Shown in pieces: positions 1 through 6,753 of a stretch of DNA of 7,508 nt. Both the position numbers and the translations under genes were made by a program. The notes below the pieces were generated by a model, which saw only the letters and a list, made by a program, of their open reading frames with translations, did no database searches and had not been told where the DNA came from. The DNA comes from Proteobacteria bacterium UBA1858. Its GTDB lineage: Bacteria > Pseudomonadota > Gammaproteobacteria > UBA4575. The stretch's first letter is position 1. Every line of letters begins with the position of its first letter. Location of the stretch: NCBI GenBank assembly GCA_002338385.1, contig DDIE01000058.1, positions 8,085-15,592 on the forward strand. Direction: 5' to 3'.

Positions 1-1500
1 GGCTGCAGCCAGTGCCTGTTGTAATCCTGCCGGGCCCTGAATTGGTTGAAACTCCAAGTGAGTTTGTTTCGCGCTGTGCGCACCTGAACCAGACTGCAGG
101 AATTGCAGTGGCGAGGTAAAACTCGTTCCGCCCGCGCTGGCGCCGATAATCAATAGTGTGCCATAGACCAACATCAACCAAGCTAGCGTTTGACGCAGGT
201 GCAGCCAGGCCCCGGCTTTTTGCTGGGCGCTGAATAGACCCATAAACATGGCGCTGCCGATGAGTAAAATACCCGCTAAGGCAAGAATGATGGGCAGCGC
301 GAGGATGCGTTCCAAAAACCAGATCGCCAGTGCCAGCAATGACACCCCAAACACCGCCTTGATTGGCTCCATCCAGGTACCCGCTTTGGGCAGGTATTTA
401 CCTGCTGAGGTACCGATTAACAGTAACGGCGCGCCCATCCCCATGCTGAGCGCAAACAGGGCCAGTCCACCCACGACAGGATCACCTGTCTCGGCAATAT
501 AAATCAGTGCGCCGATCAGCGGCGCGGTCACACAGGGGCCGACAATCAAGGCTGACAACAGACCCATAATCGCCGTACCAAGATAAGAGCCCTGTTGTTG
601 TTTGCCACTGATAGCAGTCAGTCTGGACTGGATAGCATTCGGCATCTGCAAATCATAGAAACCGAACATCGAAAATGATAGGGCAACAAACACCACTGCA
701 AAGGCACTTATCACCCATGGGTTTTGAAACCAGATCTGTAGATTTGCCCCGGTTAATCCCACTAAGACACCTGCCAGCGTGTAGGTCAACGCCATCGCCA
801 GCACGTACACCAATGATAATCTGAAGCCACGTCCCGCAGTCATGTGTTCACCCTGTCCGGCGATGATGCTGGATAAGATAGGGATCATGGGGAATACACA
901 GGGTGTGAAAGCAAGGAGCAAGCCTGCAAGCAGGAAAATACCAAGCACACTGCCAAGTTTTTGCTCAGCTAACTGGCGCGCGAAACGATCTTGCTCGGGA
1001 GTCTGGGGGTCAGCGATTTCCGTCTGCTGAGGTGCTGGGCTGTCGCTACTGGCCGATCGCTCAGGCAAATTGAATGTAAATGTTTTTGTGGTGGGCGGAT
1101 AGCATAGCCCAGCATGAGCACACCCTTGGTAACCCACGGTCAAGGTGACATTACCCTCGGCGGCTACCACGGGGAGAGTGAGATCTAAACTATTTTCATA
1201 AATCTCAACATCACCGAAGAACTCGTCATATTCTAATTTGCCCTGCGGCAGTTCCAGTTCACCCAGCTCCGCATTGTCACTCTTGACCGACAGGCGTTTT
1301 TTATACAAGTAGTAGCCATCAGCAATACCCCAGAACAAATTAATCTCATCCGCAGCGTGGCTATTGACGTTGAGTTTAAACGCTTCATCAACACTTAAAA
1401 AATCTGTTTGTGTCGGCGCGCCGAATAAACCATCTGCCAGTGCCGCAGATGTGCCCAGTGACAGCAGTAGACAAATTAAGAGAGTTCTTGCTTTAGCCAT
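1..1500 (-). CDS. dsbD: Thiol:disulfide interchange protein DsbD, 3' end beyond window
   Basis: Inner-membrane reductase that carries electrons from cytoplasmic thioredoxin to periplasmic partners such as DsbC and cytochrome c maturation proteins. My translation of the minus strand from ATG at 1500 stays open for 500 codons to the left edge. Residues 1-22 form a signal peptide (hydrophobic LLICLLLSLG, likely cut after ALA). The N-terminal periplasmic domain has the redox pair C127 and C133 in GCAHAGLCYPP. The membrane domain (about 184-455, roughly eight helices) has C201 in FTPCVFPM and C323 in GPCVTAPL, the two cysteines that pair across the membrane. The C-terminal thioredoxin-like domain with its CxxC is missing because the window ends; only its approach (LQQALAAA) is seen. 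The start lies inside the end of cutA (25-bp overlap), with a weak GGAA about 11 bases upstream, so the two genes are probably cotranscribed. Seen: all four cysteines of the first two domains. Known: their roles in DsbD. Confidence 0.96.
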   Translation of the reverse strand, partial: MAKARTLLICLLLSLGTSAALADGLFGAPTQTDFLSVDEAFKLNVNSHAADEINLFWGIADGYYLYKKRLSVKSDNAELGELELPQGKLEYDEFFGDVEIYENSLDLTLPVVAAEGNVTLTVGYQGCAHAGLCYPPTTKTFTFNLPERSASSDSPAPQQTEIADPQTPEQDRFARQLAEQKLGSVLGIFLLAGLLLAFTPCVFPMIPILSSIIAGQGEHMTAGRGFRLSLVYVLAMALTYTLAGVLVGLTGANLQIWFQNPWVISAFAVVFVALSFSMFGFYDLQMPNAIQSRLTAISGKQQQGSYLGTAIMGLLSALIVGPCVTAPLIGALIYIAETGDPVVGGLALFALSMGMGAPLLLIGTSAGKYLPKAGTWMEPIKAVFGVSLLALAIWFLERILALPIILALAGILLIGSAMFMGLFSAQQKAGAWLHLRQTLAWLMLVYGTLLIIGASAGGTSFTSPLQFLQSGSGAHSAKQTHLEFQPIQGPAGLQQALAAA

Positions 1501-1817
1501 GATAGATAGGGTTCCGAGAGGTCACCCACAGGGAGTGCTATAAATTCAGGGACATCATAAGGGTGATGATTAGCCAAGTAATCACGAACTCTGTCTAACT
1601 GATCGGGTTGTGTTTTCATTATTACTAGACACTCATGATCTTCAATTAGTTCATCCTGCCAGCGATAAATTGACTCCACTGCAGGGACGATATTAGCGCA
1701 AGCAATCATGCGTGCCTCAACTAGCTGGCGACTCAACGATCGCGCCCGTTGCAGATCAGGCAGTGTCGTCATCACCACCATCGCTGGGCTAGCAGAACTA
1801 TAAGTCATATCCACCAT
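1476..1817 (-). CDS. cutA: CutA1-family divalent-cation tolerance protein
   Basis: Small cytoplasmic protein of 113 aa, the usual CutA1 length; the family forms very stable trimers with a ferredoxin-like fold and has been linked to copper/divalent-cation tolerance, though its exact job is unsettled. Visible family marks: VVMTTLPD near residues 14-21, AxxLVEARMIACANIVP (C40), IYRWQDELIED (W53), the HHPYDVPE signature at 84-91 and the closing YLSWLKQEL (W107). The E. coli protein has a cysteine in the first strand (VVVLCTAPD); here that position is Met/Thr, so copper binding there is not conserved. The start at 1817 gives an N-terminal extension similar to E. coli CutA; an AGGTG lies 13 bases upstream, rather far. 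A second in-frame ATG at 1808 is possible but even farther from the AGGTG. Its stop lies inside dsbD, the same arrangement of cutA before dsbD as in E. coli. Confidence 0.95.
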   Translation of the reverse strand: MVDMTYSSASPAMVVMTTLPDLQRARSLSRQLVEARMIACANIVPAVESIYRWQDELIEDHECLVIMKTQPDQLDRVRDYLANHHPYDVPEFIALPVGDLSEPYLSWLKQELS

Positions 1818-1896
1818 TATTCAATAAGCACACCTGAGCATGCTGCCAAGTGCGGGAAAATATTAACCAGTCTGGCCAATCTTTTGCGTCGGAACA

Positions 1897-1926
1897 TTGA
1901 AAAAAAATCATTAGTCACCATATAGA
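1897..1926 (+). promoter_or_regulatory. Candidate sigma70 promoter for fxsA
   Basis: In the 141-bp gap between divergent cutA and fxsA there is TTGAAA (1897-1902) and TATAGA (1921-1926) separated by 18 bases, pointing at fxsA. The match is 5/6 and 4/6 to consensus with a slightly long spacer, so this is only a candidate. No convincing promoter for cutA-dsbD was found on the opposite strand of the same gap. Confidence 0.35.
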
Positions 1927-1958
1927 AGAGGGTAAACATTAAGGTAGATTGAAATTAG

Positions 1959-2417
1959 ATGCGAGTATTTCCTGTTCTGTTGGCCCTATTCATCGGTTTG
2001 CCGCTGGTGGAGATTTACCTGTTTATCAAGCTTGGTGGATATATAGGTGCCTTCGCAACGGTATTGCTCATTATTGTGACCGCACTATTGGGCGTATCAC
2101 TGCTGCGTGCGCAAGGGTTCAGTACCATGGCCAAGTTTCAGCGACAAGTCGCCAGTGGCCAGTTACCCGCGGAGACCATGTTGGAAGGTGTTGCCCTCTT
2201 GATTGGAGGCGCCTTACTCCTAACGCCCGGATTTCTGACCGACAGCTTAGGTTTGATGTGCTTAATTCCGCTGACGCGTCGAACTTTAATCGCCTGGTTA
2301 CTGAAAAACATGACGGTCTCAACTAGCGGGTTTCGAGGCCACGATGGTCGCCAAAAACCGCAAGATCCAGATGTTATCGAGGGTGAGTATAAAAAGCATG
2401 ACGACCCGTGGAAATAG
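1959..2417 (+). CDS. fxsA: FxsA family inner-membrane protein
   Basis: Small integral membrane protein, 152 aa. FxsA (YjeG) in E. coli is known because extra copies relieve exclusion of phage T7 by the F plasmid PifA protein; its normal role is unknown. Seen here: hydrophobic segments at about residues 4-23 (VLLALFIGLPLVEIYLFI), 27-48 (GGYIGAFATVLLIIVTALLG), 76-92 and 94-106. The family hallmarks are the PLVEIY stretch at 15-20, the AQGFSTM linker at 51-57 and the LLLTPGFLTDSLG motif at 87-98. After RR (107-108) comes a charged, probably cytoplasmic tail ending EGEYKKHDDPWK. The ATG at 1959 puts the first membrane segment at the N-terminus as expected; the nearest ribosome-binding-like sequence is AAGG at 1941-1944, rather far (14 bases). 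The gene sits 163 bp before groES, the same order as in E. coli, but the promoter and operator between them show groES need not depend on fxsA transcription. Confidence 0.95.
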   Translation: MRVFPVLLALFIGLPLVEIYLFIKLGGYIGAFATVLLIIVTALLGVSLLRAQGFSTMAKFQRQVASGQLPAETMLEGVALLIGGALLLTPGFLTDSLGLMCLIPLTRRTLIAWLLKNMTVSTSGFRGHDGRQKPQDPDVIEGEYKKHDDPWK

Positions 2418-2429
2418 TGCCAGCGAGTC

Positions 2430-2457
2430 TTGACATATCAAGCTTGGAACGTATTAT
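2430..2457 (+). promoter_or_regulatory. Sigma70-type promoter of groESL
   Basis: TTGACA (2430-2435, perfect) and TATTAT (2452-2457, 5/6) are separated by 16 bases. Predicted transcription start is about 2464, giving a leader of roughly 117 bases before groES. The -10 box touches the left arm of the CIRCE element, so a bound repressor would cover the start site. I saw no good sigma32 site (CTTGAAA with a downstream CCCCAT-like -10) in this gap. Confidence 0.75.
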
Positions 2458-2483
2458 TGGCACTCGGTTTAGTAGAGTGCTAA
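2457..2483 (+). promoter_or_regulatory. CIRCE operator (HrcA binding site) upstream of groESL
   Basis: The inverted repeat TTGGCACTC (2457-2465), nine-base spacer, GAGTGCTAA (2475-2483) matches the CIRCE consensus TTAGCACTC-N9-GAGTGCTAA at 17 of 18 arm positions, with the exact spacer length. CIRCE is the binding site of the heat-sensitive repressor HrcA, and it sits at the predicted transcription start of groESL, the standard operator position. The single mismatch is the third base of the left arm. The hrcA gene is not in this window. Confidence 0.93.
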
Positions 2484-2580
2484 AAATAACTAACTCATTA
2501 ATTTTATTAGGTATATTTTTCAATAAATAATTTGGACTGGTATACCTGCTTTATTTTTTAATTGTCAGGAGATGAAAGAC

Positions 2581-2871
2581 ATGAATTTACGTCCTTTACA
2601 CGACCGCATAGTCGTAAAACGTATGGAAGAAGAGCGCACTAGCCCGGGTGGCATTGTGATCCCCGACTCGGCTACGGAAAAACCAAGTAAGGGTGAAGTG
2701 GTAGCGATAGGTAATGGTAAGAAAAACGACAATGGTGACGTCACGCCCGTCGATGTGAAAGTTGGCGATACAGTTTTATTTGGCAAGTATTCAGGCACAG
2801 AAGTGAAGGTGGATGGTGATGATCTGCTGGTTATGCGTGAAGACGATGTAATGGCTGTTATCGAAGCCTAA
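2581..2871 (+). CDS. groES: Co-chaperonin GroES (Hsp10)
   Basis: Heptameric cytoplasmic lid of the GroEL folding chamber, 96 aa. The N-terminus MNLRPLHDRIVVKR is the family signature. The mobile loop that docks on GroEL spans about residues 16-33 and contains the conserved GGIVIPD hydrophobic patch (23-29). GEVVAIGNGK, DVKVGDTVLFGKYSG and the closing VMAVIEA follow in usual order. I start at 2581 rather than the in-frame ATG at 2572 because AGGAG (2567-2571) directly abuts the upstream ATG, but lies nine bases before 2581, and because known GroES proteins begin at the MN(I/L)RPLHDR residues. It lies 41 bp before groEL and is cotranscribed with it from the CIRCE-controlled promoter. Confidence 0.98.
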   Translation: MNLRPLHDRIVVKRMEEERTSPGGIVIPDSATEKPSKGEVVAIGNGKKNDNGDVTPVDVKVGDTVLFGKYSGTEVKVDGDDLLVMREDDVMAVIEA

Positions 2872-2912
2872 AGCAAAGAATTTTTAACTTATATTAACGA
2901 AGGTATACACAA

Positions 2913-4559
2913 ATGAGTGCAAAACAAGTTACTTTTGGAGATGAAGCTCGGACCCGCATGGTCGCCGGAGTCAACATCTTAGCAGACGCAGTAAAAGCAA
3001 CCCTAGGACCTAAAGGTCGTAATGTTGTTCTAGATAAAGCTTTTGGAGCGCCAACAGTCACCAAAGATGGTGTCTCAGTGGCAAAAGAAATTGAATTAGA
3101 AGATAAGCTCGAGAATATGGGCGCGCAAATGGTTAAGGAAGTGGCGTCACAAACTTCAGATGTTGCTGGTGATGGCACTACTACCGCAACCGTACTGGCA
3201 CAATCAATTGTCCGCGAGGGTATGAAAGCCGTTGCGGCAGGTATGAATCCTATGGATTTAAAGCGCGGTATTGATAAAGCTGTGGCCACCGCAGTCGAGG
3301 AATTGAAAACCTTGTCAGAGCCATGCGCAGACAATACAGCGATAGCACAAGTCGGAAGTATTTCCGCCAATTCGGATACATCTGTTGGTGACATCATTGC
3401 CGAAGCAATGGATAAAGTCGGTAAAGAGGGTGTGATCACAGTGGAAGAAGGTAACGCTTTGGAGAACGAACTTGATGTCGTTGAAGGCATGCAGTTTGAT
3501 CGTGGTTACCTGTCACCTTATTTTGTTAATAATCAGGACAGCATGACCTGCGACATGGATGAGCCATTTATTCTGTTACATGACAAGAAGGTGTCTAACA
3601 TCCGTGATTTACTGCCGCTGCTTGAGGGTGTAGCTAAGTCAGGTCGTCCACTGGTCATTATTGCTGAAGACGTTGAAGGTGAAGCACTAGCGACATTAGT
3701 TGTGAATACTATCCGCGGTATCGTAAAAGTGGCTGCAGTTAAAGCGCCAGGTTTTGGCGATCGCAGAAAAGCGATGTTGCAAGATATTGCAATACTGACA
3801 GGTGGTACGGTCATCTCGGAAGAAGTAGGCCTATCATTAGAAAAAGCGACCTTGGAAGATCTAGGCACAGCTAAACGTATTCATATCTCAAAAGAGAACA
3901 CGACTATTGTTGATGGTTCTGGTCAAGCAGGTGAGATTACTGCACGGGTAGATCAGATTCGTGCTCAAATCGAAGAGTCATCTTCTGATTACGACAAAGA
4001 GAAGCTGCAAGAGCGCATGGCTAAGCTAGCGGGTGGTGTTGCTGTGATCAAAGTCGGTGCTGCGACTGAAATGGAAATGAAAGAAAAGAAAGCGCGTGTT
4101 GAAGATGCTCTGCATGCAACGCGAGCAGCAGTTGAAGAAGGCGTAGTGCCTGGCGGTGGTGTTGCACTGATTCGTGCACGCAAGGCATTAAATGACCTTG
4201 CTGGCAGCAACCCGGATCAGGATGCAGGCATCAACATTGCACGTCGTGCGATGGAAGAGCCTCTGCGCCAGATTGTCACCAACGCCGGCGATGAAGCATC
4301 TGTGATCTTGTCTAAAGTGGACGAAGGTGAAGGTAACTATGGTTACAACGCCGCCACCAGTGAGTATGGCGATATGATTGCCATGGGCATTTTAGACCCA
4401 ACTAAAGTCACCCGTTCAGCATTACAGAATGCTGGCTCAGTGGCGGGCTTGATGATCACGACCCAAGCGATGGTTGCTGAACTGCCTAAAGATGAAGCTG
4501 CTCCAATGGGTGGCGCACCTGATATGGGTGGTATGGGTGGTATGGGCGGTATGATGTAG
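2913..4559 (+). CDS. groEL: Chaperonin GroEL (Hsp60)
   Basis: ATP-driven 14-mer folding chamber working with GroES in the cytoplasm. The 548-aa length equals E. coli GroEL and the recalled sequences align without gaps. Seen: equatorial ATP-site residues D52 and DGTTT at 87-91, LGPKGRNV at 31-38, the apical domain with FDRGYLSPYF near 195-204 and KAPGFGDRRK, the LAGGVAVIKVGAATE segment, EDALHATRAAVEEGVV holding the catalytic aspartate (D398 by E. coli register), the GGG nucleotide loop, NYGYNAAT, and the C-terminal GGM repeat tail ending GGMM. C138 is retained, whereas the E. coli cysteines at 458 and 519 are alanine here, and an extra cysteine occurs in the apical domain (SMTCDMDE). A GAAGG (2899-2903) precedes the ATG by nine bases. 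The gene ends 33 bp before a strong terminator, closing the groESL operon. A second groEL copy elsewhere cannot be excluded. Confidence 0.99.
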   Translation: MSAKQVTFGDEARTRMVAGVNILADAVKATLGPKGRNVVLDKAFGAPTVTKDGVSVAKEIELEDKLENMGAQMVKEVASQTSDVAGDGTTTATVLAQSIVREGMKAVAAGMNPMDLKRGIDKAVATAVEELKTLSEPCADNTAIAQVGSISANSDTSVGDIIAEAMDKVGKEGVITVEEGNALENELDVVEGMQFDRGYLSPYFVNNQDSMTCDMDEPFILLHDKKVSNIRDLLPLLEGVAKSGRPLVIIAEDVEGEALATLVVNTIRGIVKVAAVKAPGFGDRRKAMLQDIAILTGGTVISEEVGLSLEKATLEDLGTAKRIHISKENTTIVDGSGQAGEITARVDQIRAQIEESSSDYDKEKLQERMAKLAGGVAVIKVGAATEMEMKEKKARVEDALHATRAAVEEGVVPGGGVALIRARKALNDLAGSNPDQDAGINIARRAMEEPLRQIVTNAGDEASVILSKVDEGEGNYGYNAATSEYGDMIAMGILDPTKVTRSALQNAGSVAGLMITTQAMVAELPKDEAAPMGGAPDMGGMGGMGGMM

Positions 4560-4592
4560 GGCGATCCTCACCCTCAAAGCCTAGCAGTACAC

Positions 4593-4628
4593 AAAAAGCC
4601 CGGGGGGTCATACCCCCGGGCTTTTTTT
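4593..4628 (+). terminator. Rho-independent terminator after groEL
   Basis: A perfect 14-bp stem (five A-T pairs, then GCCCGGGGG pairing with CCCCCGGGC) with a six-base loop at 4607-4612 runs straight into seven T residues at 4622-4628. It lies 33 bp after the groEL stop. The A-run on the left arm means the hairpin could also work for convergent transcription, but there is no gene facing it here. It separates the groESL transcript from the zinc-related operon. Confidence 0.95.
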
Positions 4629-4746
4629 ATTGGCAGTATATTCACCATAGTGAGTGCACGGCGGGTGGTGTGCTGGCACATGGTCTGTGCGTTTATGTAT
4701 CCAGCTGAAAAATTATGTGCCGGTTCGAGTGTGGAATTTTTTATGC

Positions 4747-4760
4747 TATGTTATAACATA
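4747..4760 (+). promoter_or_regulatory. Probable Zur operator upstream of the zigA operon
   Basis: TATGTTATAACATA is a perfect 14-bp palindrome 56 bp before the GTPase start. Its core ATGTTATAACAT agrees with the proteobacterial Zur box, recalled as related to GAAATGTTATA/TATAACATTTC half sites. The downstream genes (ZigA-type GTPase, DUF1826, MerC-domain) are families reported in Zur regulons, which supports the call. -10-like sequences (TATGCT 4742-4747, CATAAT 4757-4762) overlap or abut the palindrome, so a bound repressor would block RNA polymerase, but no matching -35 box could be fixed. The stretch 4629-4740 between terminator and operator shows no gene or structure I can support. Confidence 0.8.
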
Positions 4761-4816
4761 ATCGGGTCATCCTGCTGGATGGCGAGTCACCCTAATCAAA
4801 ATAAAGAATTATTATC

Positions 4817-6025
4817 ATGCTGCAGAAAAATAAACTCCCCGTCACCGTACTCTCGGGCTTCCTTGGGGCGGGCAAAACGACCGTCCTTAGCCATATTCTC
4901 AATAATCGTCAGGGTAAAAAAGTAGCCGTGATCGTCAACGATATGAGTGAAATAAATATTGATTCGACGATTGTTCAAAATGAGGTTTCGCTTAATCACA
5001 GTGAAGAGAAGCTGGTTGAAATGAGCAATGGCTGTATCTGCTGCACCCTGCGTGAGGACCTCTTAGAAGAGGTCAATAAGCTGGCCCAGGATGGACGCTT
5101 TGACTACCTGCTCATTGAATCGACAGGCATTTCTGAACCTTTACCGGTAGCCGAGACGTTTACTTTTGCCGATGAAGAGGGCGTTTCGCTATCTGATCTG
5201 GCTGATTTGGATACCATGGTCACGGTGGTCGATGCGGTTAACTTCCTGAAGGATTACGAGGCCGCACAATATTTGCAAGAGACCGGCGAGTCCCTAGGGG
5301 AAGAGGACCAACGCAGCGTGGCCGATTTACTGATCGATCAAGTTGAGTTCGCCGATGTTATCCTGATTAGTAAGACGGACTTAGTGACTGCTGATGACAT
5401 CAAACGCCTGACAGCGATTCTTAACACACTCAATACCAATGCCCGGGTCATTCCAATTGTGCAGGGACAAGTGGATATCGATGCGGTTCTGAGTACGGGT
5501 TCATTTGACTTTGAACGGGCGCAACAAGCACCAGGTTGGCTCAAGGAAATGCGGGGTGAGCATGTTCCCGAAACGGAAGAATATGGTATCAGCAGCTTCA
5601 GTTACGAAGCCCGCCGGCCATTTCACCCGGAAAAATTCTATCAGTTCCTGCACAACACTCAGCAATACGGTAATTTGATTCGCTCTAAAGGCTACTTTTG
5701 GCTGGCTACCCGGCCTGAATTTGCTGGCCAATGGAGTCAGGCAGGGGGGATTGCGAGCTATGGTTTTGCCGGCATGTTCTGGCAAGCAGTACCCAAGCAA
5801 GACTGGCCAACCGATGAGGACTATCTGGCAGCCATTAAAAAACAATGGCAGGAACCTTTCGGCGATATGCGTCAAGAGCTGGTATTTATTGGTCAGGACT
5901 TACAGCAGAAGGATTTTATTCGGGCGCTAGATAATTGCTTGCTCAGTGAACAAGAAGTACTGCGCGGCAGGGCATATTGGGCCACCTTGAGTGATCCATT
6001 CCCAGTCTGGGAGAAAAGCCCATGA
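4817..6025 (+). CDS. zigA: ZigA-like COG0523 (CobW-family) metallochaperone GTPase
   Basis: G3E-family GTPase of 402 aa, predicted to deliver zinc to client enzymes during zinc shortage; cytoplasmic. Domains: GTPase residues about 6-235 with Walker A GFLGAGKTT (14-22), NDMSEINID (41-49), the metal-binding CxCC motif as CICC at 73-76, ESTGISEP (101-108) containing the Walker B region, and SKTD (185-188) as the guanine-specificity motif, a variant of NKxD. The CobW C-terminal domain runs about 256-385, with FHPEKF, RSKGYFWLATR (289-299) and RQELVFIG. The unusual length and the DPFPVW end fit the ZigA/YciC-type subgroup better than CobW or YeiR. No strong ribosome binding site is visible (AAAGAA at 4803-4808). 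Preceded by the putative Zur palindrome and overlapped by the DUF1826 start, so it is the first gene of the operon. Substrate (zinc rather than another metal) is inferred from context and subgroup. Confidence 0.9.
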   Translation: MLQKNKLPVTVLSGFLGAGKTTVLSHILNNRQGKKVAVIVNDMSEINIDSTIVQNEVSLNHSEEKLVEMSNGCICCTLREDLLEEVNKLAQDGRFDYLLIESTGISEPLPVAETFTFADEEGVSLSDLADLDTMVTVVDAVNFLKDYEAAQYLQETGESLGEEDQRSVADLLIDQVEFADVILISKTDLVTADDIKRLTAILNTLNTNARVIPIVQGQVDIDAVLSTGSFDFERAQQAPGWLKEMRGEHVPETEEYGISSFSYEARRPFHPEKFYQFLHNTQQYGNLIRSKGYFWLATRPEFAGQWSQAGGIASYGFAGMFWQAVPKQDWPTDEDYLAAIKKQWQEPFGDMRQELVFIGQDLQQKDFIRALDNCLLSEQEVLRGRAYWATLSDPFPVWEKSP

Positions 6026-6711
6026 TACGCACTCAACTCGAGCACAATAACAGGGCTGAATCTGTGCCAGGTGCAGCCCAGATGTCGCGCCATGCGGCCA
6101 TCGGTCAAGAGGCCGAAATACTGACTGATATCTATCAACAAGATACTAATATCGCGATCTGGCAACGTGAGTTGTCTGCCCCCATTGAACACGCCGTCAG
6201 GCAGTTGCTGATAACCAAACCTGAGTTTGCCACTGAGCTGATATTAACGCCACAAGATGCACGCGCCCGCGTGGCTGAGTCGATTGATACACCGCACTCA
6301 GCAGAATTATGTGCAGATGTCGCCGAGCTTGTGGATATGTTTTGTTGTCTATTTGCACTCAAGCGGGTCGGCATGCGTTTGCATGTGCTGGCTGGGGCCA
6401 TGTGCCCAAAATTCCATGATGATCGAGTGCCCTGTCGACTGGTGACAACCTATCAGGGTGTGGCAACAGAATGGTTGCCGCATGAGCGCGTTGAGCGCAC
6501 AAAATTAGGTCGCGGCAGTCTCGGGCAGACGGATAGTCAATCAGGTCTCTATCAGAGTCCCGCTGATATCCAGCAACTCAGACATGGGGATGTCGCCCTG
6601 CTCAAGGGCCTACTCTGGCAAGGCAATGAAAATGCAGGTTTGGTGCATCGTTCACCGACAACGCCCGGCACAGACAAACGTTTATTATTCACTTTAGATT
6701 TCATTAATTGA
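6022..6711 (+). CDS. DUF1826 family protein, zinc-limitation operon
   Basis: Protein of 229 aa with no signal peptide or membrane segment, so probably cytoplasmic. It is recognised as DUF1826 from CPKFHDDRVPCRLVTTYQG (128-146) followed by TEWLP, the GDVALLKG segment (189-196) and GLVHRSP (206-212). The family has no established function; it is known mainly as a companion of ZigA-type GTPases in predicted Zur regulons. The ATGA overlap with the GTPase gene (start codon inside its stop) indicates translational coupling and a shared task. H132 and D134 (HxD), H209 and R220 (H-x10-R) together resemble the iron triad and co-substrate arginine of 2-oxoglutarate oxygenases, and the conserved C128 and C138 flank the first histidine. 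Enzyme activity is my inference; a simple metal-binding role is the alternative. The first 40 residues look variable and lack recognisable motifs. Confidence 0.88.
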   Translation: MIRTQLEHNNRAESVPGAAQMSRHAAIGQEAEILTDIYQQDTNIAIWQRELSAPIEHAVRQLLITKPEFATELILTPQDARARVAESIDTPHSAELCADVAELVDMFCCLFALKRVGMRLHVLAGAMCPKFHDDRVPCRLVTTYQGVATEWLPHERVERTKLGRGSLGQTDSQSGLYQSPADIQQLRHGDVALLKGLLWQGNENAGLVHRSPTTPGTDKRLLFTLDFIN

Positions 6712-6753
6712 TAAAGTAGCTGAACAGAGCGTTCTTTACTATTATTGATCAGC

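Noticed and set aside
248..1030. Short plus-strand open frames at 248-502 and 842-1030
   Set aside because: They are antisense to the well-supported dsbD gene and encode no recognisable protein.
1949..2326. 125-codon plus-strand frame overlapping fxsA in another frame
   Set aside because: The FxsA frame has all the family motifs and membrane segments; this frame begins at a non-ATG codon and has no such features.
2429..2442. CTTGA-N4-TCAAG short palindrome over the groESL -35 box
   Set aside because: Its -35 half resembles a sigma32 box, but no CCCCAT-type -10 follows at the needed distance, and a five-base dyad is easily chance.
2539..2546. GGTATACC palindrome in the groESL leader
   Set aside because: Eight bases only, no flanking symmetry and no known operator of this form for groE.
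2894..3490. 198-codon open frame on the minus strand inside groEL
   Set aside because: It lies opposite highly conserved groEL coding sequence, its product is low-complexity Ser/Thr/Ala-rich, and it has no family resemblance; it is a codon-bias shadow.
4650..4925. 91-codon plus-strand frame spanning the groEL-zigA gap
   Set aside because: It runs across the Zur palindrome and into the zigA GTPase in the wrong frame, with no ribosome binding site or family likeness.
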